In this document: piece by piece, positions 1 through 10,732 of the stretch
Layout of the letters: the number at the start of each line of letters is the position of its first letter
Position numbering within the stretch: position 1 is the first letter of the stretch
Origin: Neocallimastix lanati (nom. inval.)
Taxonomy: Eukaryota; Neocallimastigomycota; Neocallimastigomycetes; Neocallimastigales; Neocallimastigaceae
Direction of reading: 5' to 3'
NCBI GenBank assembly: GCA_016946835.1
Contig: JACVTC010000006.1
Span: forward strand, 357,501-421,500
Length of the DNA: 64,000 nucleotides
Notes under the pieces: model-generated
Told to the model about the DNA's origin: nothing
The model's input: only the letters and a program-made list of their open reading frames with translations
The model's database searches: none
Translations under genes and position numbers: made by a program

Positions 1-56
1 AATATTTGAGTTTTTTTTTTTTTTTAAAAAAATATATATATATATATATATAGTAC

Positions 57-1091
57 CTTCTTGCACCAGCATCGTAAAGTCTTTGATAATATTCAGAAGA
101 GAGTTCACCAACACTTATTGCTACTTGTAATCCTTTACATTCACTTAATGGTCGATTAAAACGTTTAGATTCTAATTCTCGACTTCTCTTTTTAATTTTT
201 TTTATAAGATCTTCTAACCAATCAATTCTTTCTGGAGTTGTAATTTCTCCTGATTGTAACATGAATGTACCATAACCATTGTTAAAAACAACGTCACTGC
301 ACCTCAATATATCTTCCTGACTCATACAATATCGTTTTAAACTTTTTATACTACGTCGTACCCCACAATATTTACAATTTTTTTCACACTGATTTGAAAA
401 TTCAACAATACCTCTTAAATAAATTTTATTTTGGAAAAAACGTTGAGTAACACTTTCAGCATGGTTAAACATTGCTTGAACCACTTTTTTATCTTTTGTA
501 GTGATTAATGCATGCAATTCATTTCTATTCAATTTTAAAATTTGACCTGGTTCCAATTTACTAATTGAATAAAAATTATATATATAAAAATACGAATAGA
601 TGATTTTAACGAATGTTTTAAATTGTATAAACAATAACGTTTATTTATATTACAAAATTTAAACTACCACTTACGTTAAACCTAAAAAGTTTTTAAAAGC
701 GGCTATTTAAAAAAAAAATAATAATAATAATTATTAAACAATGTCCATAACGAAATTATTAATTTAATCATAATATTCCTTAAATAAATCAATTTCTCAT
801 TTTTATATAAATTATATTTAAAAAATAATAATAACAAAAATAAATAATTAAAATTAAAATTAAAATAAAAATAAAAATAAAAATAAAATGGATTGACATT
901 GACGATAAATACTTACTAGTATCTAATTCTTGTGTTGAGGTAGTAGTTGACAAATTAAGTTTTTGGCTATTATTTAATTTTAATAAATTAACCTTATTTA
1001 ATGTTAGTTTATTGAAAAGTGTTGGCTTAAGTTGATTTACTTTATTTAAAGTAAATTTTGGTTTTATATTTCCCAATGTTGAGGATAACAT
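57..1091 (-). CDS. hydE: HydE-like radical SAM [FeFe]-hydrogenase maturase, 5' part (two exons, continues beyond window)
   Basis: Seen: exon 1 (1091-917) encodes a Lys/Asn/Leu-rich, acid-poor leader of about 58 residues starting MLSSTLGNIKPKF, typical of a mitochondrial or hydrogenosomal presequence. It ends at a GTAAGT donor. Exon 2 (about 546-57) carries YLRGIVEFSN followed by the radical-SAM cluster CEKNCKYCGVRR (CxxxCxxC), then KRYCMSQEDIL and FMLQSGE, the order seen in HydE. It ends in DAGARR at a GTACTA donor, so the gene continues left of base 1. Known: HydE acts with HydF and HydG in building the H-cluster of [FeFe]-hydrogenase. Inferred: import into the hydrogenosome. The exon 2 acceptor is ambiguous: CAG before 546 pairs in frame with GTAAGT; TAG before 560 needs a weaker GTATTT donor. 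BioB is a more distant alternative, less likely given the LRGI-EFSN context. Confidence 0.85.
547..916 (-). other. Intron 1 of the hydE-like gene
   Basis: AT-rich spacer on the minus strand, starting GTAAGT at 916 and ending CCAG at 547. Exon 1 leaves one base and exon 2 supplies two, giving an AGT codon and an open frame. The alternative end at TTAG (561) only keeps frame with a donor four bases further into the intron. Confidence 0.65.
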
Positions 1092-1118
1092 TTTGTATAA
1101 ATTATATTATTAAGATAG

Positions 1119-1158
<40 letters not shown>

Positions 1159-1614
1159 TAGAATGAACTAATTTACTGATATTAATTTTATTTAATTATT
1201 CTAATTATTCAATAATTAAATAGAATTTAAAAGGTATAAATATAAATAATAGAACTGATTTTAATAATATTACTATAAAAATATTATATAAAATTCATAA
1301 TCTTCTATTAATATATTGAATAAAAAAGAAGATAAAAAAAAAAAAGTTTAATTTATATACTTAAATTTATTTTTTTTTTTTTTTTTATTAGTATTTTTAT
1401 TATTATTATTATTTATTTATTTTTATAATATAAATATAATAATTAATAGTTCGATTTTTTATTTTTTGAACTGTTTTTATTAATGTTTAATTAAAAATAA
1501 ATAAATATATATATATATAATATATATATAAAATAACTTATTACAAAAAAAATTATTTATTCATTCATTAATTTATTTATTTATTTATTTATTATTCATT
1601 TAATTTACTTTGAA
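1092..1614. other. AT-rich intergenic region, promoter side of hydE
   Basis: Poly(T) and poly(A) runs (around 1118-1159 and 1369-1387), TATA dinucleotide runs and TTTA repeats. I see no coding signal or RNA gene. The hydE promoter should lie just right of 1091, but no specific motif stands out from the AT background. Confidence 0.5.
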
Positions 1615-3190
1615 TGTAGAGTATACAATATTGGAAATGTTGATATTATTAAAGATTTAATTTGTTATGGAGCTGAAATAAATAGTTATTGTGCCTTAAT
1701 GTATGCCTGTAAGGAACAAAATTTTGACATAATAAAATATTTGGTTGAAAAAAAATGTAGATATCAATTTATGTAAACAATATAGGTTTTTATTCTTGTT
1801 AATATGACAATGAAAAAATTGCTCAGTATTTAATTGATCAAGCTGCTGATATCAAAATAATATCAAAAGATAGAACTATTTCCTTAATCAGTGACTGCCT
1901 AAAAATGAAATCATATAGAGTTGGTAAAATACTTAATGAACCAGGAACTTGTTATTAATTCTGTAAATCTTCGAAGCAGTTCAGCATTAATTTATGTATA
2001 AAAAAAAACAATAATTTCTTTATTTATGGAAAAATATTTGATTGAACATGCTCTATTGAATCAAAAAGACCCCAAAGACAGTTCAGGATTATTAATAGGT
2101 TCAAAGGAAAAATAATTTAGAATAAATTTATTATCTATTTAATAAATCATAGGGCAGATATTAATCAGCATGATGACAAAGGTAATAATACCTTTAATGA
2201 TTGCTTGTGAGAATAATAGTTTTTCCAGTATAAAATATTTAGTATATTTAAGTATAAATATTAATCATCATAATAATGAAAGTGAAACAGTATTAAAGGA
2301 GGCATAGTCTACAAGCCCTCTTGAAAATATCTAATTTTTATTAAAGAATGGAGTTTATGTCAATTAACTATAGCAACCAAGCGAATAACTTTAATGGTTC
2401 TTTATTTATTGCTTATAACCAAAGTAATATGGAAATTATATAAATATTTAATGGAAAGTGGTGGTGATGTAGATGTTCATTACGACAAAAAAAAAAAAAG
2501 GAAACACTTTTAATGAAACTATTTAAAAAAAAAAAAAAAAAAAAAGAATCAAATCGACCTTATAAATTATATTATCACTTTTTGGAGCCGATGTTAATAA
2601 ATAGTCTAAGTTTGAAAAAAAATACAGTTTTAATGTTTGCCTGTGAGAATAATAACCAAGAAATAGTTAATTGCTTGATAAATAATAAAATCAATGTCAA
2701 TCTGTATAATGGGTATGGTTCAACAGCATTAATAATAGTATGTGAAAATAATAATTAAACAATATTTTTAAGTTTAATCAATGTTGGTGGTCATCTCAAG
2801 ATATTGATCTATGTAATGTGAAGAGAAGAACAGAAGTAATGAAGTCTATTATGATTGATAATAAGGAGATAATCCAATATTAAATAGAGCATGAAGCAGA
2901 TCATGTAAAAAATATTTAATAAAGAAGGGAATCAAAAATCAATAAAACAAAGTAATAAAGGGCAATCTAATTCTTATATTTCAATCTAGAAATATAATCA
3001 TTGTTCAGTATCTTATTCAAAACCATGCCTTTATTGATTTTTGTGATGTAAATGATGATCCGGCAGTAGTCTATGCTTATAAAAATTAACATTTTAATAT
3101 TGTTAAATACATATTTAATTTGAATGAAGAAGAAGAAGAATAAGAAGAAGAAGAGGAAGAGGAGGAGAAGGAAAAAGAGAAAGAGAAAGA
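1615..3190 (+). pseudogene. Ankyrin-repeat protein pseudogene
   Basis: Seen: patches of ankyrin-like translation in changing frames. At 1630-1760 the text contains NVDIIKDLICYGAEIN and YACKEQNFDIIKYLVEKK. At 1805-1955 there is NEKIAQYLIDQAADIK. At 2190-2310 there is LMIACENN with YLVYLSININ. At 2513-2758 there is LMFACENNNQEIVNCLI with VNLYNGYGSTALI. At 3000-3110 there is a final repeat ending in FNIVKYI. The pattern x-ALx-ACxxxxxxIVKYLIxxxADIN is the ankyrin consensus. Stops and frameshifts separate nearly every repeat, and A-runs (2489-2500, 2524-2545) coincide with some breaks. The 3' end passes into a GAA/GAG-rich stretch (3121-3200). Inferred: a relic of a large ankyrin protein. Its original partner is unknown. 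No start codon can be assigned. Confidence 0.75.
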
Positions 3191-3199
3191 GAGGAAGAT

Positions 3200-3481
3200 G
3201 AAATTTATACTTTATTTATTTATTTTTTTTTATTATATTATTTTTCTATTCTCATTGAATATCCATCTACAAATAGTCTAAAACATATGTATTACACTTA
3301 TTGGTTTGAATCTTGAATACTAATTTTATTTTTTTAACAAATAGCTATTTGATATCATATATAATATCATCTAATTTTAGTGCACAATCTTGAAGGCATA
3401 ATTATCTAGTTTATACTATATGAATATTAAAAGTTATAAAGAAGAATAAAGAAATATTTTATATTGTATAAAAAAAATAAA

Positions 3482-3518
<37 letters not shown>

Positions 3519-3892
3519 TATATATATATGTATATATCAAATATTTTAATGAACGATATTTTTCAGATGGATCAGTTGATATAGACTTGAATTATAATAA
3601 AGTTTATAGTAGATGTAATCAATAATATAATTAAAAAAATTTAAAAGAATATTGAAAAATGATTTTTATGGAGTCAAAAAATTTAAAAGAATATTGAAAA
3701 ATGATTTTTATGAAGGAGTCAAAATATAATAGTTCAATGGATAACTAACATTTAATTGTATACTATTTATCATAGTATAAAAAATTATATTTATTATATA
3801 TATATAAAAAAAAAATAATAAACTCAATAATAATTATCTTCTTAAATTATTATATATATTCTCTAAATTTTTATATATGGATATTATATATT

Positions 3893-3939
<47 letters not shown>

Positions 3940-5248
3940 CAAATTATATTGACAATTTATTATTACTAAAAATATGTATATATTATATTATTATAATAAA
4001 AATGAATATCCTTTATTAATACTTAATGTATAAATTATTATTATTCTCATTTGCATTATCGTTTCGATGTCGTTAATATCTTAAAAAGTTTCAAACACCT
4101 AAATTTCCTAATTTTAACAATGACCAAAAACAAGTTGTTTTTTTTTAATAAATTGTAATTTAATTAAATTAAAAAAGTTTATATTATTATTTTTTTTTAT
4201 TGTTTGTTTTTATTTTAAAAATTAATTTTTATTAAATAAAAAATAAGTCTATATAAGATGTTTATAAATAAGTAATATTTAAATAAAGAAAAAATATTAA
4301 AAAAGAAGTTCATGCTCTATATATTTTATTTATTATTTTGATAAAATATAAAAAAAAGTACACTACTTGAAAATTTTTAATACCAAAATATTGCATAATT
4401 ATTTTATTATTTTATTATTTTAAAGAATAAAATTGAAAAATGAAAAATATATAAGTAAAAAAAAAAAAAAAAAAAAAAAAAATAGTAGTAATCCTTTTTT
4501 TATCTTAAAAAAATAATATATATATATATATGTGTGTGTGGTTTAAATACTGTATTGAATTACTATTGTTATTATATATTTCATTATAAGTAATATTTTT
4601 TATGATTGATATAATTTATTTAATAAATATAATATTTTTAATATTGAATATTGTATTGTTATAAGAAGATATTAATAATATTAAAATTAATTTTAATAAT
4701 TATAATAATGATTTAATATATATATATATTTTATATTAATATTTTGAACTGTTTTAGTTATATAAATAAGTTAATAATTGTATATATTTTTAAAAAATGA
4801 GTACTCCCAATTTTTAATGTTTTAAACACTTCATTCTCTATTTTTTTTTTTTTTATTTATTATTAATTAAAAATTTTAAAATATTTTAATATATTTTTAT
4901 TTTATATATATTTCTACATTGTATATTATATATTATAAAATATATTTTTTTCTTTTATTATTATTATTTAACAATAATTTATATAAATATTTTATACAAC
5001 TTCAGATATACATAATTATTTTTTTTTAAAATAAAAAAAGAATATATATATATAAAATTATATAAAAAAAAATATATTACATTATAATGATTAATTTTTT
5101 TTATAAATATATTTCTATTTAAATAAAATAGAAAAAGGTTATATGATAATTTACTAATAAATAAATATTAATTATTACTATTATTATGATTAGTTTTCAT
5201 AATTATTACTATTATAATAAATTATTTCTATTTTCTAAAATAAGATAT
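3200..5248. other. AT-rich intergenic desert
   Basis: Contains a (AAT)n run at about 3480-3516, a 42-bp tandem duplication at 3634-3720, poly(A) tracts at 3899-3933 and 4459-4482, and TA dinucleotide runs. No ORF with coding character and no RNA gene recognised. The region is downstream of the xylanase gene, so its 3' UTR should lie just left of 5249. Confidence 0.5.
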
Positions 5249-8200
5249 TTATTCATAGGCACTCATTCCAAGACATTCTTCCATAGTAACAGATCTGTAA
5301 CCAGCTCCTAATAAGGTATCAATTTCAGCCTTAGCTAAAGCTAAAATACCATTAAGAGAATCACCTTCATACTTTAAGTGATTTAAGGTAATGATTGGTT
5401 GTCCAATAGTTTGTTTGATAGCACTGACAGCGTAATTAATATCACCACCATTACTGTAATCCATTGGATCAACATTCCAAGTAACAGCAGCATTATAGCC
5501 AAGACCTTGAAGAGCACCCATAACAGTTTGATTACCTCTACCGGAACCATATGGTGGACGCATGAAGACTGGCTTCTTACCAATAACCTTGTAGACAGCA
5601 TCAGTAATCTTATTCATTTCATCAAGAATTTGATCATAACTTAATTGAGTAAGATCTTGATGAGAGAAGGTGTGAGTACCAATGATATGACCTTCACTAT
5701 CCATTCTCTTAATAATTCTAGCCCATTCTGGATTACTACTATCCATGTAGAATTTACCAAGAACGAAGAAAGTAGCCTTAACTCCCTTTTCCTTTAAAAG
5801 ATCTAAAATAGCATCAGCATATTCAGTTGGTCCATCATCATAAGTCATAGCCCAATCCTTTGGATTAACACATTGAGTGTAGAATTGGAATCCATTACCC
5901 TTTGGATATTTTGGAGCGGCTGGAACTGGGGCTGGAGCTTGTGCTGGAGCTGGAGCAGCGGCATTACCACTATTATTATTAATGTAAACCTTAGCATATG
6001 GGAAATCGGCTGTACCACTAGTACCTCCATTGTTACTACCAGCTTCTCCTAATACCTTAGCTTCATGCATAACACCAAGTTTCATTCCAAGTTTTTCCCA
6101 TTGAGCAAAGTGTGCTGAAATATCAATCGTACCACAGTCACGAGCTTCCTTACGAATACTGAAGTATTGAGTGAAAGTGGTATCACCATCAATAGAAGGT
6201 CCAGTACGAGTGTTCTTGTAAACAGTGTATTCAGCACCATCAATAACGAAATCTCCAAACTTAGTATCACCAACCCAATCAGCTGGACGGTATTGACTAA
6301 GCCAGTTATCAACAATGTAGTATTCAACAAGTGGTTGTCTTGTCCAACCGTAAACACCAACGAAGGAGTAATCAACATTAGCAATGTTTTGTTTGACAAG
6401 TTTGAAATCAGCATACATGTGACCAATTTGTTGGTGAGATTGAGTAGAATCGAAGGAGAGACCAGCACGACATAAGTAGTCACCAGCATTTTGGAAAGAA
6501 CAAGAGAAGGAACCATCAGAATAGAAAGTAGCACTGTTAGAACCACTGTCAGCCCATAATTCATAACCTACATCACCAATAGTACTTACGGTGTTACTAT
6601 AGTTAGTAACACTTTGACCAGAATGCTTAGCAGAACTACAGAAGTTTGAGGCAGCGGCTGGAGCTGGAGCAGCTTGAACTGGAGCTTGAGCAGCTGGAGC
6701 TTGAGCTTGAGCGGCTGGGGCTTGAGCTTGAGCGGCTGGGGCTTGGGCTGGAGCAGCAGCAGCATTACCACCATTATTGTTGATGTAAACCTTAGCATAT
6801 GGGAAATCGGCTGTACCACTAGTACCTCCATTGTTACTACCAGCTTCTCCTAATACCTTAGCTTCATGCATGACACCAAGTTTCATTCCAAGTTTTTCCC
6901 ATTGAGCAAAGTGTGCTGAAATATCAATCGTACCACAGTCACGAGCTTCCTTACGAATACTGAAGTATTGAGTGAAAGTGGTATCACCATCAATAGAAGG
7001 TCCAGTACGAGTGTTTTTGTAAACAGTGTATTCAGCACCATCAATAACAAAATCACCAAACTTAGTATCACCAACCCAATCAGCTGGACGGTATTGACTA
7101 AGCCAGTTATCAACAATGTAGTATTCAACAAGTGGTTGTCTAGTCCAACCGTAAACACCAACGAAGGAGTAATCAACATTAGCAATGTTTTGTTTGACAA
7201 GTTTGAAATCAGCATACATGTGACCAATTTGTTGGTGAGATTGAGTAGAATCGAAGGAGAGACCAGCACGACATAAGTAGTCACCAGCATTTTGGAAAGA
7301 ACAAGAGAAGGAACCATCAGAATAGAAAGTAGCACTGTTAGAACCACTGTCAGCCCATAATTCATAACCTACATCACCAATAGTACTTACAGTGTTACTA
7401 TAGTTAGTAACACTTTGACCAGAATGCTTAGCAGAACTACAGAAGTTTGAGGCAGCGGCTGGAGCTGGAGCAGCTTGAACTGGAGCTTGTGCAACTGGGG
7501 CTTGTGCAACTGGGGCTTGAGCTTGAGCGGCTGGGGCTGGGGCTGGAGCGGCAGCAGCATTACCACCATTATTATTAATGTAAACCTTAGCATATGGGAA
7601 ATCGGCGGTACCACTAGTACCTCCATTGTTACTACCAGCTTCTCCTAATACCTTAGCTTCATGCATAACACCAAGTTTCATTCCAAGTTTTTCCCATTGA
7701 GCAAAGTGTGCTGAAATATCAATCGTACCACAGTCACGAGCTTCCTTACGAATACTGAAGTATTGAGTGAAAGTAGTATCACCATCAATAGAAGGTCCAG
7801 TACGAGTGTTCTTGTAAACAGTGTATTCAGCACCATCAATAACGAAATCTCCAAACTTAGTATCACCAACCCAATCAGCTGGACGGTATTGACTAAGCCA
7901 ATTATCAACAATGTAGTATTCAACAAGTGGTTGTCTAGTCCAACCGTAAACACCAACGAAGGAGTAATCAACATTAGCAATGTTTTGTTTGACAAGTTTG
8001 AAATCAGCATACATGTGACCAATTTGTTGGTGAGATTGAGTAGAATCGAAGGAGAGACCAGCACGACATAAGTAGTCACCAGCATTTTGGAAAGAACAAG
8101 AGAAGGAACCATCAGAATAGAAAGTAGCACTGTTAGAACCACTGTCAGCCCATAATTCATAACCTACATCACCAATAGTACTTACGGTGTTACTATAGTT

Positions 8201-10732
8201 AGTAACACTTTGACCAGAATGCTTAGCAGAACTACAGAAGTCAGAAGCAGCAGCAGCTTGGACTGGAGCTGGAGCTGGAGCGGCTTGAGCAACCGGAGCG
8301 TCAACTACAGCTTTAACTTGAGCTTGAGCAACTGGGGCTGGAGCGGCAGCGGCAACTGGAGCAGCGGCATTACCACCATTATTATTAATGTAAACCTTAG
8401 CATATGGGAAATCAGCGGTACCACTAGTACCTCCATTGTTACTACCAGCTTCTCCTAATACCTTAGCTTCATGCATAACACCAAGTTTCATTCCAAGTTT
8501 TTCCCATTGAGCAAAGTGTGCTGAAATATCAATCGTACCACAGTCACGAGCTTCCTTACGAATACTGAAGTATTGAGTGAAAGTAGTATCACCATCAATA
8601 GAAGGTCCAGTACGAGTGTTCTTGTAAACAGTGTATTCAGCACCATCAATAACGAAATCTCCAAACTTAGTATCACCAACCCAATCAGCTGGACGGTATT
8701 GACTAAGCCAGTTATCAACAATGTAGTATTCAACAAGTGGTTGTCTAGTCCAACCGTAAACACCAACGAAGGAGTAATCAACATTAGCAATGTTTTGTTT
8801 GACGAGTTTGAAATCAGCATACATGTGACCAATTTGTTGGTGAGATTGAGTAGAATCGAAGGAGAGACCAGCACGACATAAGTAGTCACCGGCATTTTGG
8901 AAAGAACAAGAGAAGGAACCATCAGAATAGAAAGTAGCACTGTTAGAACCACTGTCAGCCCATAATTCATAACCTACATCACCAATAGTACTTACAGTGT
9001 TACTATAGTTAGTAACACTTTGACCAGAATGCTTAGCAGAACTACAGAAGTCAGAAGCAGCAGCAGCTTGGACTGGAGCTGGAGCTGGAGCGGCTTGAGC
9101 AACCGGAGCGTCAACTACAGCTTTAACTTGAGCTTGAGCAACTGGGGCTGGAGCGGCAGCGGCAACTGGAGCAGCGGCATTACCACCATTATTGTTGATG
9201 TAAACCTTAGCATATGGGAAATCAGCGGTACCACTAGTACCTCCATTGTTACTACCAGCTTCTCCTAATACCTTAGCTTCATGCATAACACCAAGTTTCA
9301 TTCCAAGTTTTTCCCATTGAGCAAAGTGTGCTGAAATATCAATCGTACCACAGTCACGAGCTTCCTTACGAATACTGAAGTATTGAGTGAAAGTGGTATC
9401 ACCATCAATAGAAGGTCCAGTACGAGTGTTCTTGTAAACAGTATATTCAGCACCATCAATAACGAAATCTCCAAACTTAGTATCACCAACCCAATCAGCT
9501 GGACGGTATTGACTAAGCCAGTTATCAACAATGTAGTATTCAACAAGTGGTTGTCTTGTCCAACCGTAAACACCAACGAAGGAGTAATCAACATTAGCAA
9601 TGTTTTGTTTGACAAGCTTGAAATCAGCATACATGTGACCAATTTGTTGGTGAGATTGAGTAGAATCGAAGGAGAGACCAGCACGACATAAGTAGTCACC
9701 GGCATTTTGGAAAGAACAAGAGAAGGAACCATCAGAATAGAAAGTAGCACTGTTAGAACCACTGTCAGCCCATAATTCATAACCTACATCACCAATAGTA
9801 CTTACAGTGTTACTATAGTTAGTAACACTTTGACCAGAATGCTTAGCAGAACTACAGAAGTTAGAACCAGAAGCGGCTGGAGCTGGAGCAGCTTGAACTG
9901 GAGCTTGTGCAACTGGAGCTTGAGCTTGAGCAACTGGGGCTTGAGCTTGTGGAGCTGGGGCTGGAGCTGGAGCAGCAGCAGCATTACCACCATTATTATT
10001 AATGTAAACCTTTGCATATGGGAAATCAGCGGTACCACTAGTACCTCCATTGTTACTACCAGCTTCTCCTAATACCTTAGCTTCATGCATGACACCAAGT
10101 TTCATTCCAAGTTTTTCCCATTGAGCAAAGTGTGCTGAAATATCAATCGTACCACAGTCACGAGCTTCCTTACGAATACTGAAGTATTGAGTGAAAGTAG
10201 TATCACCATCAATAGAAGGTCCAGTACGAGTGTTCTTGTAAACAGTGTATTCAGCACCATCAATAACGAAATCTCCAAACTTAGTATCACCAACCCAATC
10301 AGCTGGACGGTATTGACTAAGCCAGTTATCAACAATGTAGTATTCAACAAGTGGTTGTCTTGTCCAACCGTAAACACCAACGAAGGAGTAATCAACATTA
10401 GCAATATTTTGTTTGACGAGTTTGAAATCAGCATACATGTGACCAATTTGTTGGTGAGATTGAGTAGAATCGAAGGAGAGACCAGCACGACATAAGTAAT
10501 CACCAGCATTTTGGAAAGAACAAGAGAAGGAACCATCAGAATAGAAAGTAGCACTGTTAGAACCACTGTCAGCCCATAATTCATAACCTACATCACCAAT
10601 AGTACTTACGGTGTTACTATAGTTAGTAACACTTTGACCAGAATGCTTAGCAGAACTACAGAAACTTTGTGCGCTAACAAAACCAGCTGTAGCAAGAGAA
10701 AATAAGATTTGATTAATATTGAAAGATTTCAT
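5249..10732 (-). CDS. Secreted hexa-GH11 xylanase / CE4 acetyl-xylan esterase-type multimodular enzyme
   Basis: A single exon of 1827 aa. The start at 10732 is chosen because it opens directly into a signal peptide (MKSFNINQILFSLATAG, then FVSA). The frame is open to 10825, but that extension is AT-driven Tyr/Ile/Leu. Six 221-aa GH11 domains follow: 10663-10001, 9859-9197, 9049-8387, 8239-7577, 7444-6782 and 6643-5981. Each has the nucleophile in QPLVEYYIVDNW (domain Glu107) and a probable acid/base Glu200 in KVLGEAG. The 93-residue spacing matches what I recall for rumen-fungal GH11. Linkers of 44-49 aa are Ala/Pro/Gln/Val-rich. The C-terminal domain (about 5885-5252) is CE4: TYDDGP, HTFSH, RPPYGSGRGN, WNVDP and TLNH supply the metal- and base-motif residues. 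Inferred: secreted endo-beta-1,4-xylanase plus deacetylation of xylan; chitin deacetylase is the alternative for CE4. No dockerin or CBM is visible, which is unusual for gut-fungal xylanases. Confidence 0.95.
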   Translation of the reverse strand: MKSFNINQILFSLATAGFVSAQSFCSSAKHSGQSVTNYSNTVSTIGDVGYELWADSGSNSATFYSDGSFSCSFQNAGDYLCRAGLSFDSTQSHQQIGHMYADFKLVKQNIANVDYSFVGVYGWTRQPLVEYYIVDNWLSQYRPADWVGDTKFGDFVIDGAEYTVYKNTRTGPSIDGDTTFTQYFSIRKEARDCGTIDISAHFAQWEKLGMKLGVMHEAKVLGEAGSNNGGTSGTADFPYAKVYINNNGGNAAAAPAPAPAPQAQAPVAQAQAPVAQAPVQAAPAPAASGSNFCSSAKHSGQSVTNYSNTVSTIGDVGYELWADSGSNSATFYSDGSFSCSFQNAGDYLCRAGLSFDSTQSHQQIGHMYADFKLVKQNIANVDYSFVGVYGWTRQPLVEYYIVDNWLSQYRPADWVGDTKFGDFVIDGAEYTVYKNTRTGPSIDGDTTFTQYFSIRKEARDCGTIDISAHFAQWEKLGMKLGVMHEAKVLGEAGSNNGGTSGTADFPYAKVYINNNGGNAAAPVAAAAPAPVAQAQVKAVVDAPVAQAAPAPAPVQAAAASDFCSSAKHSGQSVTNYSNTVSTIGDVGYELWADSGSNSATFYSDGSFSCSFQNAGDYLCRAGLSFDSTQSHQQIGHMYADFKLVKQNIANVDYSFVGVYGWTRQPLVEYYIVDNWLSQYRPADWVGDTKFGDFVIDGAEYTVYKNTRTGPSIDGDTTFTQYFSIRKEARDCGTIDISAHFAQWEKLGMKLGVMHEAKVLGEAGSNNGGTSGTADFPYAKVYINNNGGNAAAPVAAAAPAPVAQAQVKAVVDAPVAQAAPAPAPVQAAAASDFCSSAKHSGQSVTNYSNTVSTIGDVGYELWADSGSNSATFYSDGSFSCSFQNAGDYLCRAGLSFDSTQSHQQIGHMYADFKLVKQNIANVDYSFVGVYGWTRQPLVEYYIVDNWLSQYRPADWVGDTKFGDFVIDGAEYTVYKNTRTGPSIDGDTTFTQYFSIRKEARDCGTIDISAHFAQWEKLGMKLGVMHEAKVLGEAGSNNGGTSGTADFPYAKVYINNNGGNAAAAPAPAPAAQAQAPVAQAPVAQAPVQAAPAPAAASNFCSSAKHSGQSVTNYSNTVSTIGDVGYELWADSGSNSATFYSDGSFSCSFQNAGDYLCRAGLSFDSTQSHQQIGHMYADFKLVKQNIANVDYSFVGVYGWTRQPLVEYYIVDNWLSQYRPADWVGDTKFGDFVIDGAEYTVYKNTRTGPSIDGDTTFTQYFSIRKEARDCGTIDISAHFAQWEKLGMKLGVMHEAKVLGEAGSNNGGTSGTADFPYAKVYINNNGGNAAAAPAQAPAAQAQAPAAQAQAPAAQAPVQAAPAPAAASNFCSSAKHSGQSVTNYSNTVSTIGDVGYELWADSGSNSATFYSDGSFSCSFQNAGDYLCRAGLSFDSTQSHQQIGHMYADFKLVKQNIANVDYSFVGVYGWTRQPLVEYYIVDNWLSQYRPADWVGDTKFGDFVIDGAEYTVYKNTRTGPSIDGDTTFTQYFSIRKEARDCGTIDISAHFAQWEKLGMKLGVMHEAKVLGEAGSNNGGTSGTADFPYAKVYINNNSGNAAAPAPAQAPAPVPAAPKYPKGNGFQFYTQCVNPKDWAMTYDDGPTEYADAILDLLKEKGVKATFFVLGKFYMDSSNPEWARIIKRMDSEGHIIGTHTFSHQDLTQLSYDQILDEMNKITDAVYKVIGKKPVFMRPPYGSGRGNQTVMGALQGLGYNAAVTWNVDPMDYSNGGDINYAVSAIKQTIGQPIITLNHLKYEGDSLNGILALAKAEIDTLLGAGYRSVTMEECLGMSAYE
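5981..10663 (-). repeat. Six-copy in-frame tandem repeat of the GH11 module (period about 795-810 bp)
   Basis: Starts of successive copies are 804, 810, 810, 795 and 801 bases apart. The 221-residue domain reads the same in all six copies, while the DNA carries scattered third-position differences (for example ttcttgta versus tttttgta, and acgaaatctcc versus acaaaatcacc). The linkers after copies 2 and 3 are the same as each other, contain QVKAVVDAPVAQ, and differ from the other linkers. This suggests that one domain-plus-linker unit was duplicated most recently. Confidence 0.95.

Noticed and set aside
6082-10584. 160-residue minus-strand frames and 102-residue plus-strand frames recurring in every GH11 copy
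   Set aside because: They recur only because the GH11 module is repeated. They lie in shadow frames of the xylanase, and their composition (Leu/Val or Ser/Thr-rich) is what frame-shifted GH11 codons give.
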